A stretch of 64,000 bases of DNA from Undibacterium sp. Jales W-56 (lineage in GTDB: Bacteria > Pseudomonadota > Gammaproteobacteria > Burkholderiales > Burkholderiaceae_D): NCBI RefSeq assembly GCF_025548535.1, contig NZ_JAJLQW010000003.1, forward strand, positions 62,001-126,000. The letters are read 5' to 3'. Shown here piece by piece: positions 10,631 to 19,189 of the stretch; positions within the stretch are counted from its first letter, which is position 1, and each line of letters begins with the position of its first letter. Both the position numbers and the translations under genes were made by a program. Under the pieces are notes generated by a model. It did not search any database. It was not told the origin of the DNA and saw only the letters and a program-made list of their open reading frames with translations.

Positions 10631-11141
10631 GGCGCTTTAACGTTGAAGGACTCTGCGTAACTACCCGAATAAATCGGGAACCGTAAGCGACTGCCTACGA
10701 TCAGCCGCGCAAGGTCGACATTGATAGGGTATCCGGTGCTGTTCTGCTGAATTCACGCGCACTCTTTGACCTGATCAGGCGAGTAATCCGGCGATACCCT
10801 GTTATAGACGAGAGACAGTAATTACTCGGTGCGTCAACGCACACAGCATGACCGATGCAGGCGAGAAAAAGCCATCCGTATCGTCTGTAGCCACAATCAA
10901 ATGAAATGCGCTGACCACAACTTATTTTGATAACGTACGTTATCGTACAGACCATATTTTGCAGTGCTCATAATCTCACTGTGCTGACGCTTAGCGCAGT
11001 TCATCTTCGGTGCCGCAATGCAAGATTGTTTGCATTGGTGCCAGTTGATACACACCGAATATTGTTTAAGTAGGATGTGGTGTGATTCGGCTGATCTTGA
11101 AGGTGGTATTTGCAATCTGTCTTTCATCTAAGGAAAAGATT
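10631..11141. other. Non-coding divergent region between ndvB and csbD, with a perfect 16-bp palindrome
   Basis: No convincing gene is seen here. It must hold the divergent promoters for the glucan synthase gene (left) and csbD (right). A perfect 16-bp palindrome, GATAACGTACGTTATC, lies at 10929-10944. A short hairpin, GTGCG-TCAA-CGCAC, lies near 10830. Either could be an operator, but no known consensus is matched with confidence. Confidence 0.5.
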
Positions 11142-11327
11142 ATGAACAAAGACCAAATCAAAGGTGTTGCTAAAGATATGTCCGGTAAGATTCAAGAACG
11201 TGCCGGCAAACTGGTCGGCAATCGTGAACAGGAAGTGAAAGGCCAGTTAAAACAGGCGCATGGGAAAGCAGAGAAAAAAATAGGGGACGCGAAAGAAATC
11301 ATCAAGGATGCGATTAAGAAACATTAG
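11142..11327 (+). CDS. CsbD family stress protein
   Basis: A 61-residue, very hydrophilic and lysine-rich protein starting MNKDQIKGVAKDMSGKIQE. The pattern 'K.K...GK.QE..GKLVGN...E.KG..KQ..GKAE...GD.K' is the CsbD-like family signature. Members are abundant general-stress proteins in many bacteria; their biochemical role is unknown. The ATG at 11142 is chosen because AGGAAAAG lies just upstream (11131-11138); the upstream in-frame extension has no family similarity. A strong terminator follows directly, so it is a single-gene unit. The long leader and nearby envelope-glucan gene suggest control by osmotic or general stress (inference). Confidence 0.9.
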   Translation: MNKDQIKGVAKDMSGKIQERAGKLVGNREQEVKGQLKQAHGKAEKKIGDAKEIIKDAIKKH

Positions 11328-11334
11328 CACCTTA

Positions 11335-11389
11335 GGGTCTGCCAAGATCCAAACCTCTCGACTTGAATTTTGGCAGACCTTATTTTTTC
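11335..11389 (+). terminator. Rho-independent terminator of csbD
   Basis: A stem of GGTCTGCCAA pairs with TTGGCAGACC across a loop of about 23 nt. It is followed by TTATTTTTT, a clear U-tract on the plus strand. It begins 8 bp after the csbD stop codon. Confidence 0.85.
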
Positions 11390-11633
11390 GCACCTAATCC
11401 TGGTGGACGCAATACCCTGCCGAAAACCAGTACATCTCACCGCAGTAAAATCGACACAGCGGAAAAATTCCAGCGTAATCCGCGCTACGGTTGTCGATGC
11501 ATAAAACAGCTTCCAAAACGAAACCGCACGCCGGGTGCGCCTGCTGGCCGGAAATGCCTTTGGAAGCCGCATCCAGCCTACGAATTCAATTCGCACTGCG
11601 ACTAACAACTGATCGTTGTGCGTGAATCCCGTC

Positions 11634-12359
11634 TCAATGCTGGTGACAGCGAACACCGCTGATCTCGCGCAGAATCCGGTAGCATTCGCAAGACACCGCC
11701 TCTAATCCCGGTTCATCCAGAATCTGGATCTCACCCCTCGAATACCTGATCAGGCCTTGGCGCTGCAAAGCGACTGCCGCTTTGGTGACGCCGACCCGGC
11801 GTACCCCGAGGGAGCTGGCAATAAACTCATGCGTTAGATGGAATTGCGTTGAATTCAAATGATCCCTGGTCGTCAATAAATATCTTGCCAGGCGGGCTTC
11901 CAGCAGATGGAATTTGCTACAGGCCGCGATCTGTATGGTCTGGGCTAAAAATTGATTGATGTATTCAAACAGCGCTAATTGGATTTTCGGATTCTTCTGA
12001 ATTTCTAGCTGTAGAAGCACTGCGCTGATTTTGATCGCGTTACCCGATTTTTGTACGATCGCTCTCAGGTGACTGGTATGGTGGCTGCCGTTGTTGCCTG
12101 GCATTGCCGTCACGCCCACCAGGCCGTCTCTGCCCACCAATCCTAATTCATGGCTTGAGTTGGGATTCGACTGGTCAGACAAACAAACCAGGCTGTCTTC
12201 CGGAAAATAGACCGTGGTAATTTCTTCCCCGGCATCATGAAGTACCTGCCCGGCTATCAGGGCGATCCGGTCCTGATCGAAGATCAGTTCATTCAGGCCC
12301 AACTGCGACAAGCGGGCAAATAGCGTATTGGAGGACGGTGGTCGGACCAGCCTGTTCAT
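11634..12359 (-). CDS. Crp/Fnr family transcriptional regulator
   Basis: About 241 residues from the ATG at 12359, which has an AGGAG ribosome binding site; an upstream in-frame start without one is less likely. The N-terminal half is a cyclic-nucleotide-binding-like beta-roll ('IALIAGQVLHDAGEEITTVYFPEDSLVCL', 'GLVGRDGLVGVTAM'). The C-terminal half is a winged helix-turn-helix ('LTHEFIASSLGVRRVGVTKAAVALQRQGLI'). The Cys residues that bind the Fe-S cluster in true Fnr are absent, and cAMP-contact residues are not evident, so the ligand is unknown. This subfamily, with 'VYFP' and 'C.CY....E' at the end, is common next to PAS/GGDEF genes in Burkholderiales. The GGDEF-EAL gene lies just upstream on the same strand. 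Two paralogues lie at 15260 and 16410. Confidence 0.85.
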   Translation of the reverse strand: MNRLVRPPSSNTLFARLSQLGLNELIFDQDRIALIAGQVLHDAGEEITTVYFPEDSLVCLSDQSNPNSSHELGLVGRDGLVGVTAMPGNNGSHHTSHLRAIVQKSGNAIKISAVLLQLEIQKNPKIQLALFEYINQFLAQTIQIAACSKFHLLEARLARYLLTTRDHLNSTQFHLTHEFIASSLGVRRVGVTKAAVALQRQGLIRYSRGEIQILDEPGLEAVSCECYRILREISGVRCHQH

Positions 12360-12504
12360 CAAATTCTCCTGATAAGTTGCGCACAACGATTTTCGTTGAG
12401 GCTCACTCAATATAAATTCAGGATACTTACTGTGGATTGATATGTATGTACGATGACGAACTAAGTACGCAATAAGAAATCAAAACGCAAAGCAGCCGGC
12501 CAGC

Positions 12505-14601
12505 TCAATGGATCGCAGTGCCGACAATACCTTGATCAAGTAGCGCAGTAAATTGATCGGCGGCCAATGGGTAACTAAATATATAGCCTTGCCCCTCTTC
12601 GCAATGCTGCTCTTTTAAAAATTGTAATTGCGCCTGCTCTTCCACCCCCTCGGCAATGACTTTTTGTTTGAGACTATTCCCCATGGCAATCACGGCGCTG
12701 GCAATGATCCCATTGCCTTTTACCGAGCCGATATCCTGCACAAAGGATTTATCAATTTTGAGGACATCGATCGGAAATTGATTCAGATAGCTCAGGCTGG
12801 AATAGCCGGTGCCAAAATCATCGATCGCCAGCAGCACGCCCATCTGCTTGAGTTGCTTCAAGATGGCGACACTCGATTCGGCCTCGCGCATCAAGACACT
12901 TTCGGTAATTTCTAATTGCAGACTCTCGGGTTTCAGCCCGGTTTCCAGCAAGATAGCGCGGACTTCTTCGATAAAATCATGACGCCGGAATTCGAGGGCA
13001 GAAATATTGACCGCAATCGATCCGGGCTGCAAGCCAGCCTCTTCCCAGTGCTTGTTTTGCAGACAGGCTTCCCGCAATACCCACCGGCCTATGGGGACAA
13101 TCAACCCAGACTCTTCGGCGATGGCAATGAAGCGACCCGGCGGCACGATGCCCCACTTGGGATGGATCCAGCGCAACAAGGCTTCGGACCCGGTGATGGC
13201 GCCCGTGATCAGGTTGATCTTGGCCTGATAATGCAATATAAATTCCCGTCGCTCCAGGGCAAAACGCAAATTGGCCTCGATCACCTGCCGCTCTACGGCC
13301 CGGATATTCATCTCGTTTTTAAAGAACTGGAAATTATTTCGCCCCTTCTCCTTGGCCTGGTACATTGCGGTATCGGCGTTTTTGATGAGCGTCTCTGCAT
13401 CCAGTCCATCTGCCGGATAGATACTGATACCGATACTCGTTGTGACATGTAATTCGTTTTTTGCGATCGAATGAGCCGCGCCCATTGCAGCGAGAATTTT
13501 TTCCGCCGTGAGTGAGGCATAAGCGCCGCCCTGATCCTCGGTCAACAGGATGACGAACTCATCGCCGCCTTGCCGGCTCACCGTGTCGGAACTGCGGACA
13601 CAACTGGTTAAACGCTTGGCAACGGATTGCAATAACTTATCGCCGGCAGCATGACCGAGCGAGTCATTGATATGTTTAAAATGATCCAGGTCCAAAAACA
13701 GTAAAGCGATCTGGCTGTTGCGGCGCTTGGCCAGGCCAATCGCCTGTTCAATGCGATCGGTCAGCAATACCCGGTTCGGTAAGTTGGTCAGGAAATCATG
13801 CTGGGCCAGATGCGCCATCTTGACCGCCATCGCTTGCGAGGCAGTGATGTCATGGAACACGATCACCGCACCGACCATGCGACCTGCCGAATCATGGATA
13901 GGGGCGGTAGAATCTTCGATAGCGACCTCGCTGCCGTCGCGCCTGAGCAATACAGTTCCGGATACCAGGGAGGTCGGCTTACCCTGCGTTAACACGACCT
14001 TCACCGGATTGGTTTCGGTTTTTTGAGAGTCGCCGTTCAGCAAGGTCATCACTTCGCTGATCGGATGTCCGCGCGCCTCGGCGCGCGACCATAAGGTCAT
14101 ACGCTCCGCAGCGCCGTTCATATAATCCACATTGCCGGCCAGATCGGTACCGATGACGGCGTCGCTGATGGAGTTAAGGGTAATTTCTGCTCTGGCTTTA
14201 TGGATATACAGGCGCTCTTCCACCGCTTTGCGCTGAATCACATTACGCAAGGATTGCGGCACCAGATAACTGCCGAAATGCCCCTTCGACAGATAACCTT
14301 GCGAGCCATGCTGTACCGCTTCCCGTCCCAAGACTTCATCGTCTTCTGAATTCAGCGTCAGGATCGGTACATAAGGCACCGCAGAAAAGAGGCGATGGAA
14401 GCTGTCCATGCCCCGGCTGTCAGGGAGTGACAGGTCGACTAGAATCGCGTCGATATGCTGGGTTTTTAATAGCGTCAGACCTTCCGCCAGCCGCGTGGCG
14501 CGTTCAATCTCGAACGGTCCGTCAGTGGCTTTTTGCAATACATTTTCTAAAATATCGGCGTCGGCTGCTACATTGGTGATAATTAAAATTCGATTCATCA
14601 T
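12505..14601 (-). CDS. Receiver-PAS-GGDEF-EAL c-di-GMP signalling protein
   Basis: A 698-residue cytoplasmic protein. Order: response-regulator receiver (about 1-125, phospho-acceptor-like Asp56 in ILVDLSLPD), PAS (about 135-255), GGDEF (about 265-430) and EAL (about 440-690). GGDEF is intact and has an RxxD inhibitory site (RSSD) five residues upstream. The EAL domain keeps SEALLRW, VNIS, ITES, DDFGTGYSSL, KIDKSFV and AEGVE, so it should be a working c-di-GMP phosphodiesterase. The oddity is in the receiver: the usual acidic pair at the end of strand beta-1 is replaced by Thr-Asn (residues 9-10), so metal binding and phosphorylation may be lost. The start is ATG-ATG with AAAGGAT upstream. 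It is probably not co-transcribed with the downstream Crp-like gene (146-bp gap). Confidence 0.92.
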   Translation of the reverse strand: MMNRILIITNVAADADILENVLQKATDGPFEIERATRLAEGLTLLKTQHIDAILVDLSLPDSRGMDSFHRLFSAVPYVPILTLNSEDDEVLGREAVQHGSQGYLSKGHFGSYLVPQSLRNVIQRKAVEERLYIHKARAEITLNSISDAVIGTDLAGNVDYMNGAAERMTLWSRAEARGHPISEVMTLLNGDSQKTETNPVKVVLTQGKPTSLVSGTVLLRRDGSEVAIEDSTAPIHDSAGRMVGAVIVFHDITASQAMAVKMAHLAQHDFLTNLPNRVLLTDRIEQAIGLAKRRNSQIALLFLDLDHFKHINDSLGHAAGDKLLQSVAKRLTSCVRSSDTVSRQGGDEFVILLTEDQGGAYASLTAEKILAAMGAAHSIAKNELHVTTSIGISIYPADGLDAETLIKNADTAMYQAKEKGRNNFQFFKNEMNIRAVERQVIEANLRFALERREFILHYQAKINLITGAITGSEALLRWIHPKWGIVPPGRFIAIAEESGLIVPIGRWVLREACLQNKHWEEAGLQPGSIAVNISALEFRRHDFIEEVRAILLETGLKPESLQLEITESVLMREAESSVAILKQLKQMGVLLAIDDFGTGYSSLSYLNQFPIDVLKIDKSFVQDIGSVKGNGIIASAVIAMGNSLKQKVIAEGVEEQAQLQFLKEQHCEEGQGYIFSYPLAADQFTALLDQGIVGTAIH

Positions 14602-14733
14602 GATCCATCTAATCCTTTAAAAAGCGATGTGTTTTTTCAGACGGAACTGATTTATTAAAGACAGGCATTCATTTCAAATTCATTTTTTGCTCGTTGCAAC
14701 GATGACATAAAGATGATGGTTAAATGAGACTAG

Positions 14734-14967
14734 CTATACCCGGCGAGAAAGCTCGCTGTGATCGAATTCCGGAGAGACTGCGTTTTGCTCCAACAGATTG
14801 AGCCTGCATCTGGCATCTGCCAAGCGCGCCGAGATCAGATCATGTAGCTTAACCACATCACCATTCGCCTGATCACTCGTGATGCGCAAAAAAAATTCCG
14901 CATCCGCCATGACCTCTTTAATGTCATGAATCATTTTTTCGTTACTGGGGAGGCTTGATGATGTCAT
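14734..14967 (-). CDS. Short DUF883/ElaB-like protein lacking the membrane anchor
   Basis: 77 residues. The segment 'MIHDIKEVMADAEFFLRITSDQANGDV..LHDLISARLADARCRL' matches the amphipathic N-terminal part of DUF883/ElaB/YqjD proteins, which attach to ribosomes or membrane in stationary phase. Family members are normally about 100 residues with a C-terminal glycine-rich transmembrane helix. Here the protein ends with a polar tail (SPEFDHSELSRRV) and no hydrophobic segment. It may therefore be a soluble variant or a decayed copy. AGGAGAAAT precedes the ATG. It lies alone between the GGDEF-EAL gene and the first tandem Crp-like gene. Confidence 0.65.
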   Translation of the reverse strand: MTSSSLPSNEKMIHDIKEVMADAEFFLRITSDQANGDVVKLHDLISARLADARCRLNLLEQNAVSPEFDHSELSRRV

Positions 14968-15259
14968 GCGATTTCTCCTGTAAATTCTCGACGAACACCA
15001 AAAATAGGGGAGATACTGCTATCAATCTGTGCGATACACAACATATAGGCCATATGTCGCGTATTTTTTGATCCATTGCTCCCGGCAAACTGTTTTTTTT
15101 AGGTTTCCCAAAGAAATTTAAAGCATTCATTGCATCATGTGTGCGCTATCGCGCATAGAAAAATTTGCCTTCGTGCTACGCTTAAGGAAAATTATTTTCT
15201 TTGCTTGCCTAAATTGTTATTGCTAGTTCTTGGCAGAGATTTCACCTGAGAAATCGTTG

Positions 15260-15991
15260 ATGCCGATCACAAATAGTCCAATGCAAAATCATCTTCTGGC
15301 TGCTTTGCCGGCGGCTGAATTTGATCGCATCTCGAATGATTTAGAACTCGTTCACCTGCCGCATAACTCTGCGGTATATGAGGCGGGCGTGCGTTTGCAG
15401 CATGTGTATTTTCCGACTACCTGCATCGTATCGCTGATGTATGTGCTGGAAGATGGCGCTAGTGCGGAGATCGCCGTGGTCGGGAATGAAGGCATCGTCG
15501 GCGTCTCGATGTTCATGGGCGGCGAAACCACGCCTAACCGCGCGATAGTGCAAAGCGAAGGGTATGCCTATCGACTGCGAGGCCAGTTTCTGAAAGAAGA
15601 ATTTGACCGGGCGGGTTCGGTATTGCGCTTATTGCTGCGCTACACCCAGGCGCTCATCACGCAAATGACCCAGACTGCCGTCTGTAATCGCCATCACTCG
15701 GTGGAACAGCAACTCTGCCGCTGGCTATTGTCGAGCCTGGATCGCCTGTCATCCGACTCGGTGCATATGACGCAGCAGATGATCGCCAATATGCTGGGTG
15801 TGCGTCGGGAGAGGGTCACTGAGGCCGCCGGGAATTTACAACGCGCCGAGATGATCAGCTATAGCCGCGGCGCAATTGTCGTGCTCGATCGCCCGGGCCT
15901 GGAAAATACCGTATGCGAATGTTATGGCGTGATTAAAACCGAATTCGATCGCCTGCTGTGGGACATGCCGGGCAATGATACCTCTCGTTAA
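15260..15991 (+). CDS. Crp/Fnr family regulator, tandem copy 1
   Basis: 243 residues from the ATG at 15260, chosen because it aligns with the start of the paralogue at 16410 (MPITNSPMQNHLLAALPAAEFDRI against MSTLHSPTQNHLLAALPAAEYERL). An upstream TTG at 15230 is less likely. It has an N-terminal cNMP-binding-like roll ('YEAGVRLQHVYFPTTCIVSLMYVLEDG', 'VGNEGIVGVSMFMGGETTP') and a C-terminal HTH ('MTQQMIANMLGVRRERVTEAAGNLQ'). It lacks the Fnr cysteine set. It is a close paralogue of the next gene in the same direction, so this is a local duplication. The target and signal are unknown; the absence of adjacent enzyme genes suggests a remote regulon. Confidence 0.88.
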   Translation: MPITNSPMQNHLLAALPAAEFDRISNDLELVHLPHNSAVYEAGVRLQHVYFPTTCIVSLMYVLEDGASAEIAVVGNEGIVGVSMFMGGETTPNRAIVQSEGYAYRLRGQFLKEEFDRAGSVLRLLLRYTQALITQMTQTAVCNRHHSVEQQLCRWLLSSLDRLSSDSVHMTQQMIANMLGVRRERVTEAAGNLQRAEMISYSRGAIVVLDRPGLENTVCECYGVIKTEFDRLLWDMPGNDTSR

Positions 15992-16409
15992 ATGCAAAGA
16001 GCTTATTTGTCCTTTGCGTTAAAGACTTACTCATTTATTCGTGAATAGCCATTTTTCGCCAGCCATACTCAAAATGGCTTCGCCAGATAAGTCGTTTTCG
16101 CCTCTTAATATCATTCATTCTGGTTTATTGGCTTAGAAATAAGAAATTAATCTTATCTATTCAATAAATATACTCCACCAAGTATATTTATATATCCACG
16201 TGTTTATTGCGGTTGATAAGCAATAAATACCGATACTCCTCATCATTTATTCAAATCACCGCTTAATTATTGTCTGATAGACATAATAATAGCTATAAGC
16301 GCGATAACGCACATACAAGTGTGTTGGTTCTGCTATCCTGCATCAAGATCGTCTGATCGCTATATCTCAATACCAGTCTGCCGCTGGGACTCTTCACCCG
16401 AATTCACCC
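15992..16409. other. AT-rich spacer between the two Crp/Fnr copies with several hairpins
   Basis: No gene is seen in this 418-bp AT-rich stretch. It holds an 11-bp perfect stem (ATAAATATACT / AGTATATTTAT, loop CCACCA) at 16164-16191, an 8-bp stem (TTTATTGC / GCAATAAA) at 16203-16227, and an imperfect stem around 16268-16292. None is followed by a long T-tract, so they look more like operators or leader structures than plain terminators. Confidence 0.55.
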
Positions 16410-17216
16410 ATGTCCACTCTTCATTCCCCTACCCAAAATCATCTGCTGGCGGCGCTTCCGGCTGCGGAATATGAGCGCCTGTTACCGCACCTGGAATTAA
16501 TTCCCTTGCAATTGGGTGAGGCTATGTATGAAGCTGGCGGCAAATTAAATTACGTGTATTTTCCGACGACGGCGATCATATCGATGCTTTACGTGCTGGA
16601 GAACGGCTCCTCCGCCGAAATAGCCATCGTCGGTAACGAAGGCATATTGGGTGTGTCTTTATTCATGGGCGGTGAAACCACGCCTAGCCGCGCCGTGGTA
16701 CAGAGCGCCGGTTTCGGTTATCGCCTCAAATCGCAATTACTCAAGGATGAATTCAACCGCGCCGGACCGGTGCTGCGTCTGTTGCTGCGCTACACCCAGG
16801 CGCTGATCACCCAGATGAGCCAGACCGCCGTCTGCAACCGGCACCATACGATAGAGCAACAACTCTGCCGCTGGTTATTGTTGAGTCTGGATCGGCTCTC
16901 CTCGGATTCGGTCATTATGACCCAGGAGTTGATCGCCAATATGCTTGGCGTCAGGCGCGAGGGAGTCACCGAGGCCGCTGGCAAATTACAGCGACAGCAT
17001 CTGATCAAGTACAGCCGCGGTCACATCGAGGTGATCGACAGGAAAGGCCTGGAAAAAGCCGTGTGCGAATGTTATGCCGTAGTGAAAGCCGAGTTTGACC
17101 GCCTGATTTCAGATATTCCGAATGGCGACCCGGAGCATGTGCTGGGCCAGTCTGACCGTCGCCATTCAGCGAAAAGGCCCTCCAGGGACGCGGTGGAAAC
17201 CCGACGTAAAACCTGA
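16410..17216 (+). CDS. Crp/Fnr family regulator, tandem copy 2
   Basis: 268 residues, same architecture as copy 1: cNMP-binding-like roll ('YEAGGKLNYVYFPTTAIISMLYVLENGSSAEIAIVGNEGILGVSLFMGGETTP') and C-terminal winged HTH ('MTQELIANMLGVRREGVTEAAGKLQRQHLIKYSRG'). Most of the two proteins is identical, including 'LLRYTQALITQM.QTAVCNRHH..EQQLCRWLL.SLDRLSSDSV'. The recognition helix region differs by a single residue (VRREGVT against VRRERVT), so overlapping targets are likely. This copy carries an extra basic, probably disordered C-terminal tail of about 25 residues. A bidirectional terminator follows. Confidence 0.88.
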   Translation: MSTLHSPTQNHLLAALPAAEYERLLPHLELIPLQLGEAMYEAGGKLNYVYFPTTAIISMLYVLENGSSAEIAIVGNEGILGVSLFMGGETTPSRAVVQSAGFGYRLKSQLLKDEFNRAGPVLRLLLRYTQALITQMSQTAVCNRHHTIEQQLCRWLLLSLDRLSSDSVIMTQELIANMLGVRREGVTEAAGKLQRQHLIKYSRGHIEVIDRKGLEKAVCECYAVVKAEFDRLISDIPNGDPEHVLGQSDRRHSAKRPSRDAVETRRKT

Positions 17217-17260
17217 TTCAGATCAGGCGATCATTACTGTGTCGTTTTCCGCATCGCCAT

Positions 17261-17298
17261 AAAAAAACGCATTTCATTCAGCATGAAATGCGTTTTTT
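17261..17298. terminator. Bidirectional terminator between convergent genes
   Basis: AAAAAACGCATTTCAT and ATGAAATGCGTTTTTT form a near-perfect stem with a 5-nt loop. There are A- and T-tracts on both sides, so it can serve both the Crp-like gene (plus) and the hypothetical gene at 17321 (minus). Confidence 0.9.
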
Positions 17299-17320
17299 AT
17301 GGTTACCGCCTTAGCTCACA

Positions 17321-17662
17321 TTAGCAAGCCTCAGCCAGTTCTTTCTTTTCTGCCGGTAATTGGAAAATGCGCAATGCTTTCACGGCATCCGGTACGGCGT
17401 TGATTTCCAGCGTGCCGTTCATCAGATCGGAGATGTGATGTTCCAGCGCGGCGGTATCTGTCTCCAGCATGAACTGGGCCGGCAATACCGTTTGCATGAT
17501 GCTCCAGCGCGCTACAGGCGCACTGCCGGATTTGTTCAACAGGGAACGATCCATCATCCACTTTTCAAAACCACGTGTCGTTAAATTGGCATCGATCCAG
17601 ACCAGATTGTCGGATGTCATGGTGTTTTTACCAGAAGAGCGGATTAATAATTCGTAAATCAT
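17321..17662 (-). CDS. Hypothetical protein of 113 residues
   Basis: I do not recognise a family. The protein is soluble (no signal peptide or membrane segment), with 'TSDNLVWIDANLTTRGFEKWMMDRSLLNKS', a middle 'WSIMQTVLPAQFMLETDTAALEHHISDLMNG' and 'AVPDAVKALRIFQLPAEKKELAEAC' at the end. The real-gene call rests on a strong GGAG ribosome binding site 8 bp before the ATG, ordinary codon use and a terminator shared with the converging gene. Upstream is a very AT-rich region that probably holds its promoter. No neighbour suggests a role. Confidence 0.6.
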   Translation of the reverse strand: MIYELLIRSSGKNTMTSDNLVWIDANLTTRGFEKWMMDRSLLNKSGSAPVARWSIMQTVLPAQFMLETDTAALEHHISDLMNGTLEINAVPDAVKALRIFQLPAEKKELAEAC

Positions 17663-18034
17663 GTGTTGTACTCCTTTTTTTATCGGAGCATTCCTTTCTC
17701 AGAAATGTCTTACCCTCGCAACTAAAAGCGTTTATCCCCGCCGCTTGGTTGACAAAAAATTGGAATTTTTTTCGATTTTTTTCAAAAAAACTGTGTTTTA
17801 TATGTTTTTTGATGAAATTAAATTAATAAATTCAAGATTTTTTTGGTAACGGAATATTTCTATTGTTAATTTCATTATCTAATTTTTAAGATAAATAATT
17901 TATTTTTTTACAAACAAACAGCGGATTTCTGGCAAAACATGGCTTGTTTTGATGATCGATAACTCTGCATAAAAAAATCCGGCGCTTATCGCACCGGATT
18001 TTTCTTTGTAGAAGTCAGACTTTTGGCAAATCAA
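17663..18034. other. Very AT-rich intergenic region
   Basis: About 370 bp with long A and T runs and no gene. It is markedly lower in GC than the flanks. It contains the promoter region of the 113-residue gene (minus) on its left and, near its right edge, the terminator of the Ala-rich protein gene. Confidence 0.5.
17974..18004 (-). terminator. Terminator of the Ala-rich secreted protein gene
   Basis: AAAAATCCGG pairs with CCGGATTTTT across a loop of about 11 nt. Read on the minus strand it sits about 30 bp after the stop at 18035 and is followed by a T-run. The A/T tracts on both sides make it potentially bidirectional. Confidence 0.85.
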
Positions 18035-18409
18035 TTACTTCGCTGGAGCCGCCTTCGCTTCTTCAGTTTTCACTTCTGCTTTTACTTTGGCATGCTTTAT
18101 ATGCTTGACTGCTTTATGCTCGTCACCTGGCATTGCTGGCTTGGCCTCTACGGCTGGAGTGACTGAGGCTGCCGGTGTTGCTGGCATCGCAGCGGCGACC
18201 GAGGCGGCGCTTGCGGCATGGGCGGAAGCAGATGCTTTGGCAGCAGGCGCTGGCGTTGCAGGCACGCTAGCGGCAGCGCTGGCAGCAACTGCGGCAACCG
18301 GTGCTGCTGGCGCAGCGACTTTTGCTGGCGTAGCGGCCGGAGTTTGTGCGAACGCTGTACCCATGGCGAAGGTAGCAGCAACGAGGGAGGCGGCGATCAG
18401 CTTGTTCAT
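18035..18409 (-). CDS. Ala/Pro-rich low-complexity secreted protein
   Basis: 124 residues. A clear Sec signal peptide (MNKLIAASLVAATFAMGTAFA, cleavage after AFA) is followed by a mature part made almost only of Ala, Pro, Val, Ser and Thr up to about residue 95. A short charged tail rich in Lys and Glu (DEHKAVKHIKHAKVKAEVKTEEAKA) ends the protein. No enzymatic motif is visible. Such proteins are usually periplasmic or wall-associated linkers of unknown function. The composition makes homology searches unreliable. The gene has its own terminator and lies alone. Confidence 0.7.
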   Translation of the reverse strand: MNKLIAASLVAATFAMGTAFAQTPAATPAKVAAPAAPVAAVAASAAASVPATPAPAAKASASAHAASAASVAAAMPATPAASVTPAVEAKPAMPGDEHKAVKHIKHAKVKAEVKTEEAKAAPAK

Positions 18410-18559
18410 GATTAATCCTGTTCTATATTTAGTTGGTGTTACGTAGTCAATCTACGTATGCCAAGAACGCCAGCCGACGAGATCCTGTTGACACACAAAT
18501 TGTTGCCAATTGTTACGATGCGACATCAGCAAAAACAACCGAACACATTGAAATTAATG

Positions 18560-19108
18560 TTAGGAATAAAAACAGCGGCCACACACATGCAGATAGCGCT
18601 CATTGCCGCCGATCGCTACCTGCTCGCCTTGTTTCACCCGCTTGCCATCGGCATCCAGACGAATATTCATAGTGGCTTTTTTTCCGCATGCACAGATATT
18701 TTTTAATTCTTCGATATCGTCGGCGAGCGTCAATAAATAGGCGGCCCCCGGAAACGGCTCGCCCAAAAAATCACTGCGCAAACCGTAACAAATCACGGGC
18801 ACGCCTTTGACTTGCGCAAGTTGATGTAATTGCCTGACCTGCTGCGCCGTTAGAAATTGCGCCTCGTCGATCAGCACGCAGCTGACCTGCGGCGCCGCTT
18901 CTAAAAAATTGAATTCGCTGTCAAATACCTCGGCCTCGCGCTGCGGTCCCAGGCGCGAGGTGACCTTGCCTGGTCCATACCGATGATCGATCGCCGCCGT
19001 ATATAAACGTACGACCTGGCCTTGCTCTTCATAGTTATGCGCGACTTGCAGCAGGGCCGTCGATTTGCCTGCATTCATTGCGGAATATCTGAAATAGAGT
19101 TTTGCCAC
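18560..19108 (-). CDS. tdk: Thymidine kinase (type II, TK1-like)
   Basis: 182 residues, the usual length for bacterial Tdk. It phosphorylates thymidine with ATP in the salvage pathway. It has a P-loop near the N-terminus (SAMNAGKST, about residues 9-17), the DEAQF Walker-B/lasso region (about 80-84), 'CYGLRSDFLGEPFPGA' and 'ADDIEELKNICACGKKATMN' with a CxC zinc pair. The C-terminal 'GGNERYLHVCGRCF' supplies the second zinc pair. It is complete and normal. Monocistronic and divergent from the hsp20 gene. Confidence 0.96.
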   Translation of the reverse strand: MAKLYFRYSAMNAGKSTALLQVAHNYEEQGQVVRLYTAAIDHRYGPGKVTSRLGPQREAEVFDSEFNFLEAAPQVSCVLIDEAQFLTAQQVRQLHQLAQVKGVPVICYGLRSDFLGEPFPGAAYLLTLADDIEELKNICACGKKATMNIRLDADGKRVKQGEQVAIGGNERYLHVCGRCFYS

Positions 19109-19189
19109 TGTGCTTCCCTGATGAATTTAGATTAAATAAGAGCAAAAATAATGCGTCCGAGATTGTAGTTATATTCTGCAAAAAAAGCT

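Noticed and set aside
11363-11605. 80-residue plus-strand ORF after csbD
   Set aside because: Begins inside the csbD terminator and has no sequence resembling a known protein.
14942-15130. 62-residue minus-strand ORF before the DUF883-like gene
   Set aside because: Overlaps the start of the DUF883-like gene in another frame and has no ribosome binding site or family resemblance.
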